Shown here piece after piece: positions 35,524 through 44,798 of a stretch of 64,000 nucleotides of DNA (the first letter of the stretch is position 1; every line of letters begins with the position of its first letter). The stretch is taken from assembly GCF_022429625.1 (NCBI RefSeq), contig NZ_CP092483.1:1364001-1428000 (forward strand). Reading direction: 5' to 3'. The DNA comes from Devosia lacusdianchii. GTDB taxonomy: Bacteria; Pseudomonadota; Alphaproteobacteria; Rhizobiales; Devosiaceae. The notes under the pieces were generated by a model. The model saw only the letters and a program-made list of their open reading frames with translations. It searched no databases and was not told the DNA's origin. The translations under genes and the position numbers were made by a program.

Positions 35524-36731
35524 GCCTCGGCCGACGCGACCTTGCGGCGGCCCCAACGCCCCTCGAGACCGCGAGCCCAGCGCACGATCGGTCCTTCGAA
35601 GGCATAAAAGCTGATCGTCGCAATGACGATGCTGATGGCAATGGCGCCCGCACTGGACCACAGCCAGATGGCCCAGCCGTCGGGCCCGCCGGTCTGGAAG
35701 CTTGGCGGCGACAGTCGGGCCATCAGACCGATGACGAGGAAGTGCCAGATGTAGATGCCGAACGAAATCTCGGCCACGAACCGCGCCACCCTGTTATCAA
35801 GCACCCGCCCCGCCAGCACCGAGGAGGGGAGGGCGACCAGCGCCACCCCAATAGCCAGCGGCATCCACGGATAGCCATAGGGGACGCCAAGCCAGCCGAA
35901 CCCTTCGTTCAGCCCGCCAATATGCGCCGCCATCAGCCAGCCGGCGGCAATCACCGCTGATAGCCCGGCCACATCGAACGCCCAATGCCGCATCGCCGCC
36001 AGCCGAACCTGTACACCGGCGGCAAGCGCTCCCAGTGCGAAAATCCCGAAGAACCCGATCGGATTGAACCGCGGCATCCATGCCTTGGCGCCGCCCACCA
36101 GCCCGTAGTTCCAGCCTCGCTCGACCTCGTCGATCGGCGCCCACTGCACCACCATCCAATGCAGGGCCAGCACCAGCGCAATAATGCCGATCCAGACGAG
36201 CCGGGCCGTCCAACCACTCAGCCGAACCGCAAACAATGCCGCCAGACAGAATGGCAGCAACACATACGACGTGACCTCAAAGCCGATCGACCAGAGCGGC
36301 CCGTTATTGTCCACCGGGAACAGTGTCAGCCAGTGCCAGTCGCTGACCAGGAAAAACCCCGCCAGAAACCGCACGATCCGCTCGCCATCCAGCGGCGATC
36401 CGCTGACCGTCACGCTGAGCACCAGGCTCACCAACAGCGCCAGCCAGAAGCCGGGCAGGATGCGCGCCGCCCGTCGCAACGCGTAGACGCCGAGCGACGG
36501 CATCGCGTCACCGCGGTCCAGCGCCAGCCAGAACGGCCGGGCCAGCAGGTAGCCGCTGAGCATGAAGAATATCGACACACCAAAGCTGCCCATTACCAGG
36601 AACCGCATGGTCCCCTGTACGGCCTCGGGCACCTTGTTGATGTCCATGCGGAATGCCAGGTGGTGCAGCAGTACCAGCAGGCACGCGGCGGCACGCAGAA
36701 AGTCCGCGCCAAGCAGTCGCTGTTGGGTCAA
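35520..36731 (-). CDS. Acyltransferase 3 family membrane protein (second of a tandem pair)
   Basis: A protein of about 403 residues with ten or more membrane helices (Acyl_transf_3, PF01757). The start region LLGADFLRAAACLLVLLHHL holds the conserved HH pair; FGVSIFFMLSGYLLARPFW, RRAARILPGFWLAL and SIGFEVTSYVLLPF follow. Such enzymes move acetyl or other acyl groups onto surface polysaccharides or lipids. I chose the TTG at 36731 (AGGAA upstream), because it lines up with the ATG of the sister gene; the longer frame to 36875 runs into that gene. The two are about equally long and closely alike. Confidence 0.85.
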   Translation of the reverse strand: MTQQRLLGADFLRAAACLLVLLHHLAFRMDINKVPEAVQGTMRFLVMGSFGVSIFFMLSGYLLARPFWLALDRGDAMPSLGVYALRRAARILPGFWLALLVSLVLSVTVSGSPLDGERIVRFLAGFFLVSDWHWLTLFPVDNNGPLWSIGFEVTSYVLLPFCLAALFAVRLSGWTARLVWIGIIALVLALHWMVVQWAPIDEVERGWNYGLVGGAKAWMPRFNPIGFFGIFALGALAAGVQVRLAAMRHWAFDVAGLSAVIAAGWLMAAHIGGLNEGFGWLGVPYGYPWMPLAIGVALVALPSSVLAGRVLDNRVARFVAEISFGIYIWHFLVIGLMARLSPPSFQTGGPDGWAIWLWSSAGAIAISIVIATISFYAFEGPIVRWARGLEGRWGRRKVASAEA

Positions 36732-36790
36732 TCGAAAATTCCTGATGCCGTTTTTGCGGAAGCAACGCCTGCCGGAGCCAAGTGTTGCGG

Positions 36791-38020
36791 TCAAGCCCTG
36801 GCGGTAACTCCGGTTCCGTCCGCCCGCGGTCCCTCGAACCGGCGCGCCCAGGCCATCACCGGCGCTTCCAGCCATCGATAAGATAGCGTGGCGATCACCA
36901 TGGTGATGCCGGTTATCACCGTGCCCGTGACCAGAAATTTCGTAGCGTCGCGCATCGTGCCATGCTCGATCTCGGGCACCCAGAACACCCGCACCAGTTC
37001 GAGTACCACATAGTGCCAGACGTAGATGCCGAACGAGATGGAGGCGAGATAGCGCGTCAGCGGATTGTCGAGTATGCGCCCCAGCACCCGGCTCGATGGT
37101 CCTGCGGCCAGCGCCAGCCCGATCAGTATCTGGAACAACGGGAATTCGTAGGGCACGCGCAGCCAGCCATAGAATTCACCGCCGCCGAGCAAGCCGTCAT
37201 TCCAGACGATGGCTCCTGCCGCAACGATAGCCGCCAGCGCGATCAGGTCGAACCAGACGGACCGGAACCGCGCCAGCATCACCTGCGCTCCCGCCGCCAG
37301 CGAGCCGGTCGCGAACATGGCGAAAAACCCGAACGGATTGAACCACGGCATCCAGGTCTTGGCCCCGCCCTGCAGGCCGTACTGCCAGCCCCTTCGCGAC
37401 GGATCGACCTCGACAGTGTTGTAGAACAGCCAATGCGCCAATAGCGCCGCCCCGATCACCGCAAGCCACAACAGGCGCGCCGGCAGGCCGCGCAACCGAC
37501 CTGCCGCGACGGCGAACAAGGCCCAGAAAGCCAGCGGCAGCAGCGCATACGAACTCACCTCGAAACCGATCGACCATAGCGGTCCATTGATCTCGACCGG
37601 AAACAGCGTCGTCCAATGCCAGTCGCTGACCAGTAGCAGGCCGGCTGCGTAGCGCAGACACAGCCAGCCATCGAGGGCAAAGCCGAATACCGTCACGCTG
37701 AGCACGAAGGTCACCGTCAGTGCCAGCCAGAACCCCGGCACGATGCGCGCTGCCCGGCGCAGGGCATAGATCCGCAGCGAGGGCAGGGGGCGCCCATCGT
37801 CCAGCGCCTGCCAGAAGGGCCGCGCCAATAGGAACCCGCTCAGCACGAAGAACATGCCGACGCCAAAACCGCCTACCGTGTTGAATACCTGGGCAAAGAC
37901 ATTGCCGCCCAGTTCCGAGCGCGCATCGATCCGCTGTGCCAAATGATGAAACAGCACCACAAAACACGCGCTCGCACGGACGAAGTCGGCCCCATCGAGC
38001 CTGCTCTCTGTCTGGGTCAT
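36791..38020 (-). CDS. Acyltransferase 3 family membrane protein (first of a tandem pair)
   Basis: A 409-residue membrane protein of the same family as its downstream neighbour, with LDGADFVRASACFVVLFHHL, FGVGMFFVLSGFLLARPFWQ, RRAARIVPGFWLAL and SIGFEVSSYALLPLAFW. The gap between the two genes is 59 bases. The shared block order and near-identical motifs show a gene duplication. The acceptor molecule is not evident; no polysaccharide genes are near. It is divergent from guaA. Confidence 0.87.
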   Translation of the reverse strand: MTQTESRLDGADFVRASACFVVLFHHLAQRIDARSELGGNVFAQVFNTVGGFGVGMFFVLSGFLLARPFWQALDDGRPLPSLRIYALRRAARIVPGFWLALTVTFVLSVTVFGFALDGWLCLRYAAGLLLVSDWHWTTLFPVEINGPLWSIGFEVSSYALLPLAFWALFAVAAGRLRGLPARLLWLAVIGAALLAHWLFYNTVEVDPSRRGWQYGLQGGAKTWMPWFNPFGFFAMFATGSLAAGAQVMLARFRSVWFDLIALAAIVAAGAIVWNDGLLGGGEFYGWLRVPYEFPLFQILIGLALAAGPSSRVLGRILDNPLTRYLASISFGIYVWHYVVLELVRVFWVPEIEHGTMRDATKFLVTGTVITGITMVIATLSYRWLEAPVMAWARRFEGPRADGTGVTARA

Positions 38021-38129
38021 GGTTCCTCCGGCCGATTAGCTGCCATTCCCCGGCAATCGTGGCAAGTCGCAACCCAGTTCTGCGAGCGGACATCTTGCGG
38101 AATCCCTGCGGCAGCGATATGGCCTCGCC

Positions 38130-39701
38130 ATGCAAAGCCCAGATACTGCCGACCGCCCGCAATCGATCCTGATCGTCGACTTCGGATCGCAAGTCACACA
38201 GCTTATCGCGCGTCGTATTCGCGAGACGGGCGTCTATTGCGAAGTCCATCCGTTCAACAAGTCGGCTGAAGCCTTCGCGGCCATGCAGCCGAAAGGCGTG
38301 ATCTTCTCGGGCGGGCCGGCATCGGTCACCGACGAAGGCAGCCCGCGAGCGCCGCAGGAAATCATCGATTCCGGCCTGCCGATCCTGGCGATCTGCTATG
38401 GCCAACAGACCTTCTGCCTGCAGTTGGGCGGCAAGGTCGAGGGCGGGCATCATCGCGAGTTCGGCCGCGCCGATGTCGAAATCCTCGAACCCAGCGCCCT
38501 CTACGAGGGCATCTGGAATGTCGGCGGCCAGTATCCTGTCTGGATGAGCCACGGCGACCGCGTCACCGAGCTCCCCGCGGGCTTCAAGGTCATGGCGACC
38601 TCGCCCAACGCGCCCTTCGCCATCGCCGGCGACGAGAGCCGCAAATACTACACCACCATGTTCCACCCCGAAGTGGTGCACACGCCCGATGGCGGCAAGC
38701 TCCTGGCCAATTTCGTGCACAACATCGTCGGCCTTGAGTCCGATTGGAATATGGCGGCCTACCGCGCCAAGATGATCGAAAAGATCCGCGCCCAGGTCGG
38801 CACGGGTAAGGTCATCTGCGGCCTTTCCGGCGGCGTCGACTCCTCGGTGGCCGCCGTGCTGATCCACGAAGCCATCGGCGATCAGCTCACTTGCATTTAC
38901 GTCGACCACGGCCTGATGCGCCTCAACGAGAGCGAACAGGTCGTCACGATGTTCCGCGACCAATACAATATCCCGCTGGTCCACGTGGATGCCTCCAAGG
39001 TCTTCCTGCGCGAACTCGACGGCCAGTCCGATCCCGAAACCAAGCGCAAGATCATCGGCCGGCTCTTCATCGAAACCTTCGAGGAAGAAGCCAAAAAACT
39101 CGGCGGCGCCCAGTTCCTCGCCCAGGGCACCCTTTACCCCGACGTCATCGAATCCGTCTCCTTCACTGGCGGCCCCTCGGTCACCATCAAGTCGCATCAC
39201 AATGTCGGCGGCCTGCCCGAGCGCATGAACATGCAGCTCGTCGAGCCGCTGCGCGAACTGTTCAAAGACGAGGTCCGCGTCCTCGGCCGCGAACTCGGCC
39301 TGCCCGACAGCTTCATCGGCCGCCACCCGTTCCCCGGCCCGGGCCTCGCCATCCGCTGCCCCGGCGGCATCACGCCCGAAAAACTCGATATCCTGCGCCA
39401 GGCCGACGCCATCTATCTCGACGAAATCCGCAAGTCCGGCCAATACGACAAGATCTGGCAGGCCTTCGCCGTTCTCCTGCCAGTCCAGACCGTTGGCGTC
39501 ATGGGTGACGGCCGCACCTACGAATTCGTCTGCGCCCTGCGCGCCGTGACCTCCGTCGATGGCATGACTGCGGATTTCTACCAGTTCGACATGAACTTCC
39601 TCGGCAAGACCGCCACCCGCATCATCAACGAAGTCCGCGGCATCAACCGCGTCGTCTATGACGTAACCAGCAAGCCCCCCGGCACCATCGAGTGGGAATA
39701 A
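38130..39701 (+). CDS. guaA: GMP synthase (glutamine-hydrolysing)
   Basis: A 523-residue enzyme that aminates XMP to GMP with glutamine and ATP. The N-terminal class I glutamine amidotransferase domain (about 12-205) has the nucleophile Cys89 in [10 protein letters not shown] and the His/Glu pair in FHPEVVHTP. The ATP-pyrophosphatase domain follows, with the P-loop [12 protein letters not shown], and then the C-terminal dimerisation domain ending in KPPGTIEWE, the family's usual end. Length is normal (about 520). It follows guaB in the pathway, although eight genes lie between them. Confidence 0.97.
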   Translation: MQSPDTADRPQSILIVDFGSQVTQLIARRIRETGVYCEVHPFNKSAEAFAAMQPKGVIFSGGPASVTDEGSPRAPQEIIDSGLPILAICYGQQTFCLQLGGKVEGGHHREFGRADVEILEPSALYEGIWNVGGQYPVWMSHGDRVTELPAGFKVMATSPNAPFAIAGDESRKYYTTMFHPEVVHTPDGGKLLANFVHNIVGLESDWNMAAYRAKMIEKIRAQVGTGKVICGLSGGVDSSVAAVLIHEAIGDQLTCIYVDHGLMRLNESEQVVTMFRDQYNIPLVHVDASKVFLRELDGQSDPETKRKIIGRLFIETFEEEAKKLGGAQFLAQGTLYPDVIESVSFTGGPSVTIKSHHNVGGLPERMNMQLVEPLRELFKDEVRVLGRELGLPDSFIGRHPFPGPGLAIRCPGGITPEKLDILRQADAIYLDEIRKSGQYDKIWQAFAVLLPVQTVGVMGDGRTYEFVCALRAVTSVDGMTADFYQFDMNFLGKTATRIINEVRGINRVVYDVTSKPPGTIEWE

Positions 39702-39712
39702 TCCCTCACGGA

Positions 39713-40597
39713 TCAAACCGCCGATTTTCCCGGTGACCGGAGAACCTTGACCACCGCGCTGTGTTGCTCCGCGCCAAAACCGGAGTCGCGTGCACGTCGA
39801 AATGTGTCTGCCGCCAGTTGCGGGAAAGCGGTGTCTGTCCCCAAGTCGCCGGCATATTCGGCGAGCCAGCCCAAGTCGCCGGTAATCGTCTTGATCGTCG
39901 CCTCGGCATTGTCGAAGCGGTTATCCGCAATGGCCCTGCCCATCTTGAGCATGTCGTCGGCAAACATCGACCCGATGCCGGACAGCATTTCGCCGAACGT
40001 GGCCGGGTCGATACCTTCCGCCTCACTGATCGCGGCGCCCTGTGCGAACCCGATCCAGTGTCCGGCGAAATAGGCCATTGCCGCGTTGGTTATCGCCGCG
40101 GCATGGCCGATATTTGCGCCCACATAGCTGACATTGCCGGCCAGTACCCTCAGTAGAGGTTCGGCAAGCGCGAAATCGGCATCAGGCCCGGCGCCGATGA
40201 TCGACGCCTCCGGTCCGCCAATCTGCCTTGGCCACGCCGCGATGGCCCCGTCCAGGTAGCGCGCACCCTTTGCCCTGACCCAGCTATCGAGTGACCGCGC
40301 GTGGCCGGGAGTGCCCGAGCTGAGCTGGACTACCAGGCGTCCCTTCATCACATCGGCAACGCCCGGCTGCTGCAGGACGTCGAGGCTCGCTGCATAGCTG
40401 GAAAGACAGATGATAACGACCGGGCTGGCCGCAATGGCTTCTGCCATGTCCACAGGCGCCTTTGCGCCAAGCGCAACCAAGGCCGTGGATTTTGCCTCAC
40501 TGCGGTTCCAGACCGTTACGCTCTTGCCGGCGTTGATCAGCGCGCGCGCCAACGCTCCGCCCATCTCGCCCAACCCCACGACGCTGACGTCACTCAT
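39713..40597 (-). CDS. NAD(P)-dependent dehydrogenase, imine reductase-like (3-hydroxyisobutyrate dehydrogenase family)
   Basis: A 294-residue oxidoreductase. The N-terminal Rossmann domain (VSVVGLGEMGGALARALINA; VWNRSEAKS, typical of NADP binding; VVQLSSGTPGHARSL) is followed by a helical C-terminal domain. The place of the usual catalytic Lys of hydroxyisobutyrate dehydrogenases (GxxGxGxxxKxxN) is ANIGHAAAITNAAM here, without the lysine, as in imine reductases and reductive aminases. The ATG at 40597 has GAGAGGA upstream. It is divergent from a TetR gene whose likely operator lies between them, so its expression is probably inducible. Confidence 0.85.
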   Translation of the reverse strand: MSDVSVVGLGEMGGALARALINAGKSVTVWNRSEAKSTALVALGAKAPVDMAEAIAASPVVIICLSSYAASLDVLQQPGVADVMKGRLVVQLSSGTPGHARSLDSWVRAKGARYLDGAIAAWPRQIGGPEASIIGAGPDADFALAEPLLRVLAGNVSYVGANIGHAAAITNAAMAYFAGHWIGFAQGAAISEAEGIDPATFGEMLSGIGSMFADDMLKMGRAIADNRFDNAEATIKTITGDLGWLAEYAGDLGTDTAFPQLAADTFRRARDSGFGAEQHSAVVKVLRSPGKSAV

Positions 40598-40625
40598 GAC
40601 AGATCCTCTCACTTGCTTTTTCTCC

Positions 40626-40650
40626 TACAAAATGTAACTTACAAAATGTA
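40626..40650. promoter_or_regulatory. Tandem TetR operator between the dehydrogenase and tetR genes
   Basis: TACAAAATGTA occurs twice in direct order (40626-40636 and 40640-40650), and each copy has symmetrical TACA/TGTA ends. With the outer CTACA and TGTAG the whole site is also a larger palindrome. It overlaps the divergent promoters, as expected for control of both genes by the adjacent TetR protein. Confidence 0.75.
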
Positions 40651-40673
40651 GAAATCAAGAGTCGGCGACAACA

Positions 40674-41237
40674 ATGACGAAATTGCCCAGGGATCAACGG
40701 CGCGAGCTGCTCATCGACCAGGCATTGGAAATCGTTCGCACCGAGGGTGCGGACGCGTTGACCTTGGCAACGCTTGCCGCGCGTGCCGGCGTCAGCCGGC
40801 CGGTTGCCTACGAGCATTTCACCACGCGTCCGGGTCTGCTGCTTGCAGCGTTTCAACGCCTGGAAGATCGGTATGTGGAGCAACTCCGGAGTGCTCTGTC
40901 GTCGCCTCCCTCAAACCTGCTCGCTGTTGCCGAGGTCATGAGCCGGGCCTACTTCAACTGCCATGCCGATTTGGGCGCTGAGGGACCGGCGATCTCCGCT
41001 GCGCTCAAGGGCAGCGATGAGATGGCGGCACAACAGCGAGCTATGGTGGGTGAATATGTAGCGATCATGCTGAAAGCCCTGCGGCCGCATTCGCGCCTGA
41101 CCGATGAGCAACTCAGCTTGCGTTGCATAGGAATGCTTGGCGCGGCCGAGGCCATGGCGAACGAAACCCAGGTTGGAAAGACGACGGTCGACGACGCCAT
41201 TGCCGCTCTGACCACCATGATCGCCAGCGCGGCCTAA
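40674..41237 (+). CDS. TetR family regulator
   Basis: A 187-residue repressor. The DNA-binding domain covers about 8-55 (RRELLIDQALEIVRTEGADA, LAARAGVSRPVAYEHFTTRP). The C-terminal part resembles the TetR_C_33-type ligand-binding domain. It is divergent from the imine reductase-like gene, and the operator in the 76-base gap suggests that it controls that gene and itself. The ATG at 40674 has only a weak ribosome-binding site (CGACAAC). Confidence 0.86.
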   Translation: MTKLPRDQRRELLIDQALEIVRTEGADALTLATLAARAGVSRPVAYEHFTTRPGLLLAAFQRLEDRYVEQLRSALSSPPSNLLAVAEVMSRAYFNCHADLGAEGPAISAALKGSDEMAAQQRAMVGEYVAIMLKALRPHSRLTDEQLSLRCIGMLGAAEAMANETQVGKTTVDDAIAALTTMIASAA

Positions 41238-41525
41238 CGGCCACCGTACTCCTTCTTTGCCGACAAGCTGCTTGCAAGGTCCAAGCGGTTTTGCCTGGTC
41301 TGATTGCCCCGACTGACCGCGATACTTTCACCTGCCAGGTCGGCTATGTATGACGTATCTTCTCACCTCCGGCGGCATCGGCAGCAGCGCTGACGTCATC
41401 TCCGAGGGGGGAGCCTGGCGCCCCTCGATCGCTGAACGGCACTTGTTCACATCTCCCACGCCCAATTGACCACCATGGACCTCTGGCCTATTGTAGAACA
41501 AATAGGGAACAAATGGACATGAGAG
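41238..41525. other. Intergenic region with a short doubtful frame
   Basis: 288 bases without a clear gene. A 39-codon frame at 41350-41469 begins MTYLLTSGGIGSS, which is like the first residues of peptidase E/S51 proteins, but it ends at once. It may be a decayed remnant or chance. Confidence 0.4.
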
Positions 41526-42158
41526 ATGGATGGACAGCTCGATTTCTTCGGAGGTGGATCAGATCCTAGGCTGAGCGCACCAGCCTCATCGCGGGACCAC
41601 TACCGGCATCGGTACTACTTTACGCTCGTGCCGCCGCCGGCATTGGCGCAAGACATCGAGCGCATCGCTGACCGGTTGGCGCGCCATCATGGCGCCCGCA
41701 GTGCCACCCGCGCCGATCGCTTGCACGTGTCGCTCAACGGCGTGTGGCGCAGCGTCAACGAGATCGAGCTCGCCCTGTTGGACGATGCCCAGGAGGTCGG
41801 CGAGGCGATCCGCCGGCCCGGCTTCGACATCGCCTTCGATAAGCTCCAGACCTTTTCTGGCGGTAGCCGGTCTAAAACCGGTGGCCGCACCATCGTGCCA
41901 ACCGTCCTGACCTGCACTAACGGCGCCCGCGAAACCCTGGCACTCTACGGCGACATCCGCCGCGAAATGCAGCGTCTGGGCATGCCGGTTGGCCCCAGGT
42001 CATTCGTGCCCCACCTGACCATCTGGTACGGCCACGCGCGCGTGTCGGACCTGCTGCTTAAGCGGCCGCTTCGCTGGGGCGTACGCAAGTTCTGGCTCGT
42101 CCGCACCACCACCGGACAACGACGCCCCGATTACATCGGCGAATGGCCGCTTGGCTGA
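41526..42158 (+). CDS. 2'-5' RNA ligase/RNA 2',3'-cyclic phosphodiesterase family protein
   Basis: A 210-residue protein of the 2H phosphoesterase family (LigT/ThpR). The two catalytic histidine motifs are LHVSLNGV (H-x-S) and PHLTIWYG (H-x-T). The central segment FDIAFDKLQTFSGGSRSKTG separates the two lobes. Members open 2',3'-cyclic phosphates or join RNA halves by 2'-5' links; the cellular target is unknown. The N-terminus has an added segment (MDGQLDFFGGGSDPRL). GAGAG lies just before the ATG. Confidence 0.86.
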   Translation: MDGQLDFFGGGSDPRLSAPASSRDHYRHRYYFTLVPPPALAQDIERIADRLARHHGARSATRADRLHVSLNGVWRSVNEIELALLDDAQEVGEAIRRPGFDIAFDKLQTFSGGSRSKTGGRTIVPTVLTCTNGARETLALYGDIRREMQRLGMPVGPRSFVPHLTIWYGHARVSDLLLKRPLRWGVRKFWLVRTTTGQRRPDYIGEWPLG

Positions 42159-42244
42159 GGTCGGCGGCACTTTCTGGCGCATTTGCATTCCCCCGGCAGC
42201 ATGCTAAACGTGCGCCCCATTCACTACCGACCTTTAGGCAGGCC

Positions 42245-43069
42245 ATGTCCCAGGACAATATTTTCCGCGAAGTCGACGAGGAGCTGCGCAGCGATCGCAT
42301 GCGCGCCCTGTGGCGTCGCTTTGCGCCCTACGTGATTGGCGCTGCCGTCGGTGTCGTGGCCATCGTTGCCGTCAACGAAGGCTGGAGCTGGTACCATTCC
42401 AACAATGCCGCCCAGTCATCGGACGAGCTCTACGCTGCCTTCGACCTGATCGAAGGCGGCGACCTGCCGGCCGCTCAGACCCAGCTCGATGCGCTGATCG
42501 CCAACGGTTCGGGCAGCTACCCGGTCCTGGCGCAGTTCCGCAAGGCGGGCGTGCTGGCCAAGGAAGGCAAGACCGCCGACGCCGTTGCCGCTTACGACGC
42601 ACTGGCCAATACCCAGTCCAACCCGCGCCTGCGCGAACTGGCGCTGGTTCTGGCCGGTACGCTGCTGGTCGATAACGGCACGCTGGCCGAAGTGCAGGCC
42701 CGCGTCGAAACGCTGGCTGTTGACGGCAACCCGCTGCGCAATGCAGCGCGGGAAGTGCTTGGCCTGGCCCAGTACAAGGCCGGTGATTTCACCGCTGCCC
42801 AGACAAGCTTCGAAGCCGTGCTCAACGATCCCCTGACCCAGAACGACACCCGCAATCGCATGGGTTACTATCTGGCCCAGTTGCTGTCGGAGGGCGCTAT
42901 CGCCGCTCCGGCCGAGGCAAGCGCCGCAGAAGGCGCTGCCAATGCCATCGACCAGATCGTCGGCGACGAGATGCCTGCGCCGGCCACCGAACCGGCACCG
43001 GCCGCCGAGGCTGCCCCCGCCACCGAAACGCCTGCTGCCACCACCCCGGCCGAGCCGGCCGCGCAATAG
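42245..43069 (+). CDS. YfgM-like tetratricopeptide membrane protein
   Basis: A 274-residue protein. A cytoplasmic N-terminus (MSQDNIFREVDEELRSDRMR) and one membrane helix (about 26-43) lead into periplasmic tetratricopeptide-like repeats (about 55-215; TPR_21 family) and a low-complexity tail rich in Ala, Pro, Glu and Thr (about 220-274). In E. coli the relative YfgM joins the Sec translocon and PpiD, and its gene lies close to der, as here. The ATG at 42245 starts the conserved cytoplasmic part; the frame is open further up. The der gene follows after 36 bases. Confidence 0.85.
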   Translation: MSQDNIFREVDEELRSDRMRALWRRFAPYVIGAAVGVVAIVAVNEGWSWYHSNNAAQSSDELYAAFDLIEGGDLPAAQTQLDALIANGSGSYPVLAQFRKAGVLAKEGKTADAVAAYDALANTQSNPRLRELALVLAGTLLVDNGTLAEVQARVETLAVDGNPLRNAAREVLGLAQYKAGDFTAAQTSFEAVLNDPLTQNDTRNRMGYYLAQLLSEGAIAAPAEASAAEGAANAIDQIVGDEMPAPATEPAPAAEAAPATETPAATTPAEPAAQ

Positions 43070-43105
43070 CGGCCGCTTGTCCCCGCCTGATCGGAAAACA
43101 CCCGT

Positions 43106-44566
43106 ATGACCGTCACCGTAGCTATTGTCGGTCGTCCCAATGTCGGCAAGTCCACGCTGTTCAACCGCCTGGTCGGTCGCAAGATCGCGCTGGTCGATGA
43201 TACGCCGGGCGTCACGCGCGACCGCCGGGAAGCGGAGGGCCGCATCGCTGATCTGACTTTCCGCATCCTCGATACCGCGGGCTACGAAGACGTCACCGAT
43301 GGCAGCCTCGAAGACCGCATGCGCCAGCAGACCGAGCTGGCCATCAAGGAAGCCGATGTCATCCTGTTCATGATCGACGCTCGCGCAGGTGTGGTGCCAC
43401 TCGATCAGCGCTTCGCCCAGGTGCTGCGCAAGGCAGGCAAGCATGTCCATCTCGTCGGTAACAAGGCCGAAAGCGGCGCTGCCGAAGCCGGTCTCGTGGA
43501 AGCCTTCAAGCTTGGTTTCGGCGAAGCCATTGCGCTCTCCGCCGAGCATGGGCTGGGCCTGTCCGAGCTCTATTCCATCGTCTCGGCCGCCATCGATAAA
43601 GCGGCCGCCGAGAAGGAAGCCGCTGACGCCGCCAACATCGACGATATCGACGCGCTTCCCGAAGTCGACGTCGATATCACCGAGGATATGCTCGAAGGCG
43701 AGGGCGACGAGGCCACTTTGCGCTGGAACCCCAAGCGCTACCTCAACGTCGCCATCGTCGGACGCCCCAATGCCGGCAAGTCCACCCTCATCAATCGCAT
43801 GGTTGGGGAGGATCGCGTGCTGGTCGGCCCCGAAGCCGGCATCACCCGCGATTCCATCCTCGTGCCCTGGGAATGGGAAGGCCGGGTGATCAACCTGGTC
43901 GATACCGCCGGTATCCGCCGCCGTTCCCGCGTCACCGAAAAACTCGAAAAACTTGCCGTGGGCGATAGCCTGCGCTCCATCCAGTATGCCGAAGTCGTCG
44001 TGCTCATGCTCGACGCAACCATTCCGTTCGAAAAGCAGGATCTGGCCTTGGCCGACCTGGTCGAACGTGAGGGCAGGGCGCTTGTCATCGCGGTCAACAA
44101 GTGGGACCTGATCGAGGACAAGAACGAAACCCTCAAAATGCTGCGCGAGGAATGCGATCGCCTGCTGCCGCAATTGCGCGGCGTGCCGCTCGTCACCTTG
44201 TCCGGCCTGACCGGCAAGAATATCGACAAGCTGATGGACGCGATCTTCAAGATCGAGCGGAGCTGGAATTCGCACGTCTCCACCGCGCGGCTCAATCGCT
44301 GGCTCACCGGCATGGTCGAGAGCCATCCGCCTCCGGCCGTTTCCGGTCGCCGCCTCAAGCTGCGCTACATGACGCAGGCCAAGACGCGGCCGCCCAGCTT
44401 CATCCTCTTCGCCTCGCGCCCGGATGTGCTGCCGATGGCGTACCAGCGCTATCTGGTCAACGGCCTGCGCGAAGCCTTCGACATCAAGGGCACGCCGATC
44501 CGCCTCTGGGTTCGCGGCGGCAGCACCAACCCCTACGACGACAAGGAAAAGCGCCGGCTGGGTTGA
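43106..44566 (+). CDS. der: Ribosome biogenesis GTPase Der (EngA)
   Basis: A 486-residue protein with two G domains in tandem and a C-terminal KH-like domain, needed for 50S subunit assembly. G domain 1 has [18 protein letters not shown] and DTAGYE; its G4 motif is NKAE. G domain 2 (about 212-395) has [18 protein letters not shown] and the G4 motif NKWD. An acidic linker (about 175-205, [16 protein letters not shown]) joins them. Length fits alphaproteobacterial Der (460-490). It is likely co-transcribed with the YfgM-like gene. Confidence 0.96.
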   Translation: MTVTVAIVGRPNVGKSTLFNRLVGRKIALVDDTPGVTRDRREAEGRIADLTFRILDTAGYEDVTDGSLEDRMRQQTELAIKEADVILFMIDARAGVVPLDQRFAQVLRKAGKHVHLVGNKAESGAAEAGLVEAFKLGFGEAIALSAEHGLGLSELYSIVSAAIDKAAAEKEAADAANIDDIDALPEVDVDITEDMLEGEGDEATLRWNPKRYLNVAIVGRPNAGKSTLINRMVGEDRVLVGPEAGITRDSILVPWEWEGRVINLVDTAGIRRRSRVTEKLEKLAVGDSLRSIQYAEVVVLMLDATIPFEKQDLALADLVEREGRALVIAVNKWDLIEDKNETLKMLREECDRLLPQLRGVPLVTLSGLTGKNIDKLMDAIFKIERSWNSHVSTARLNRWLTGMVESHPPPAVSGRRLKLRYMTQAKTRPPSFILFASRPDVLPMAYQRYLVNGLREAFDIKGTPIRLWVRGGSTNPYDDKEKRRLG

Positions 44567-44600
44567 CCCCTCGGACCTTGCCGCAGGCTGACCCAGCCAC

Positions 44601-44692
44601 CGCGCGTCACCCTCGGGCTTGACCCGAGGGCTCTACACTTGCCAATCGTTGGCTGTAGTACAATACCCTAGGGTCAGGGCCGAGGGCGACGA
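44601..44692. repeat. Family B palindromic repeat, second complete copy
   Basis: The left hairpin (CCCTCGGG...CCCGAGGG, then CTCTACACTTG) is the same as in the copy at 32571-32660; the right half (CTGTAGTACAATACCCTAGGG...CCGAGGGCGACG ends) has diverged and its stem holds mismatches. It lies after der and is read through by an upstream open frame of the next gene. Confidence 0.8.
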
Positions 44693-44798
44693 TCCGCGTG
44701 CTGCAGATGCCGGGTTTCGCCTCGCCCGCGACATATTTTCCAAAGCCATGGCGCAAGTCATGGCTTTACCCCTATATTGCGCCGGTCAAAGCGACCCG

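Noticed and set aside
37197..39716. An 839-codon open frame on the minus strand, opposite guaA and over the first acyltransferase gene
   Set aside because: It is opposite the highly conserved guaA and in another frame of the acyltransferase gene. The sequence has the skewed Gly/Asp/Ala/Val make-up of an antisense frame in GC-rich DNA and no domain.
42416..44326. A 636-codon open frame on the minus strand opposite the YfgM-like gene and der
   Set aside because: Antisense shadow of two well-supported genes, without any recognisable motif or ribosome-binding site.
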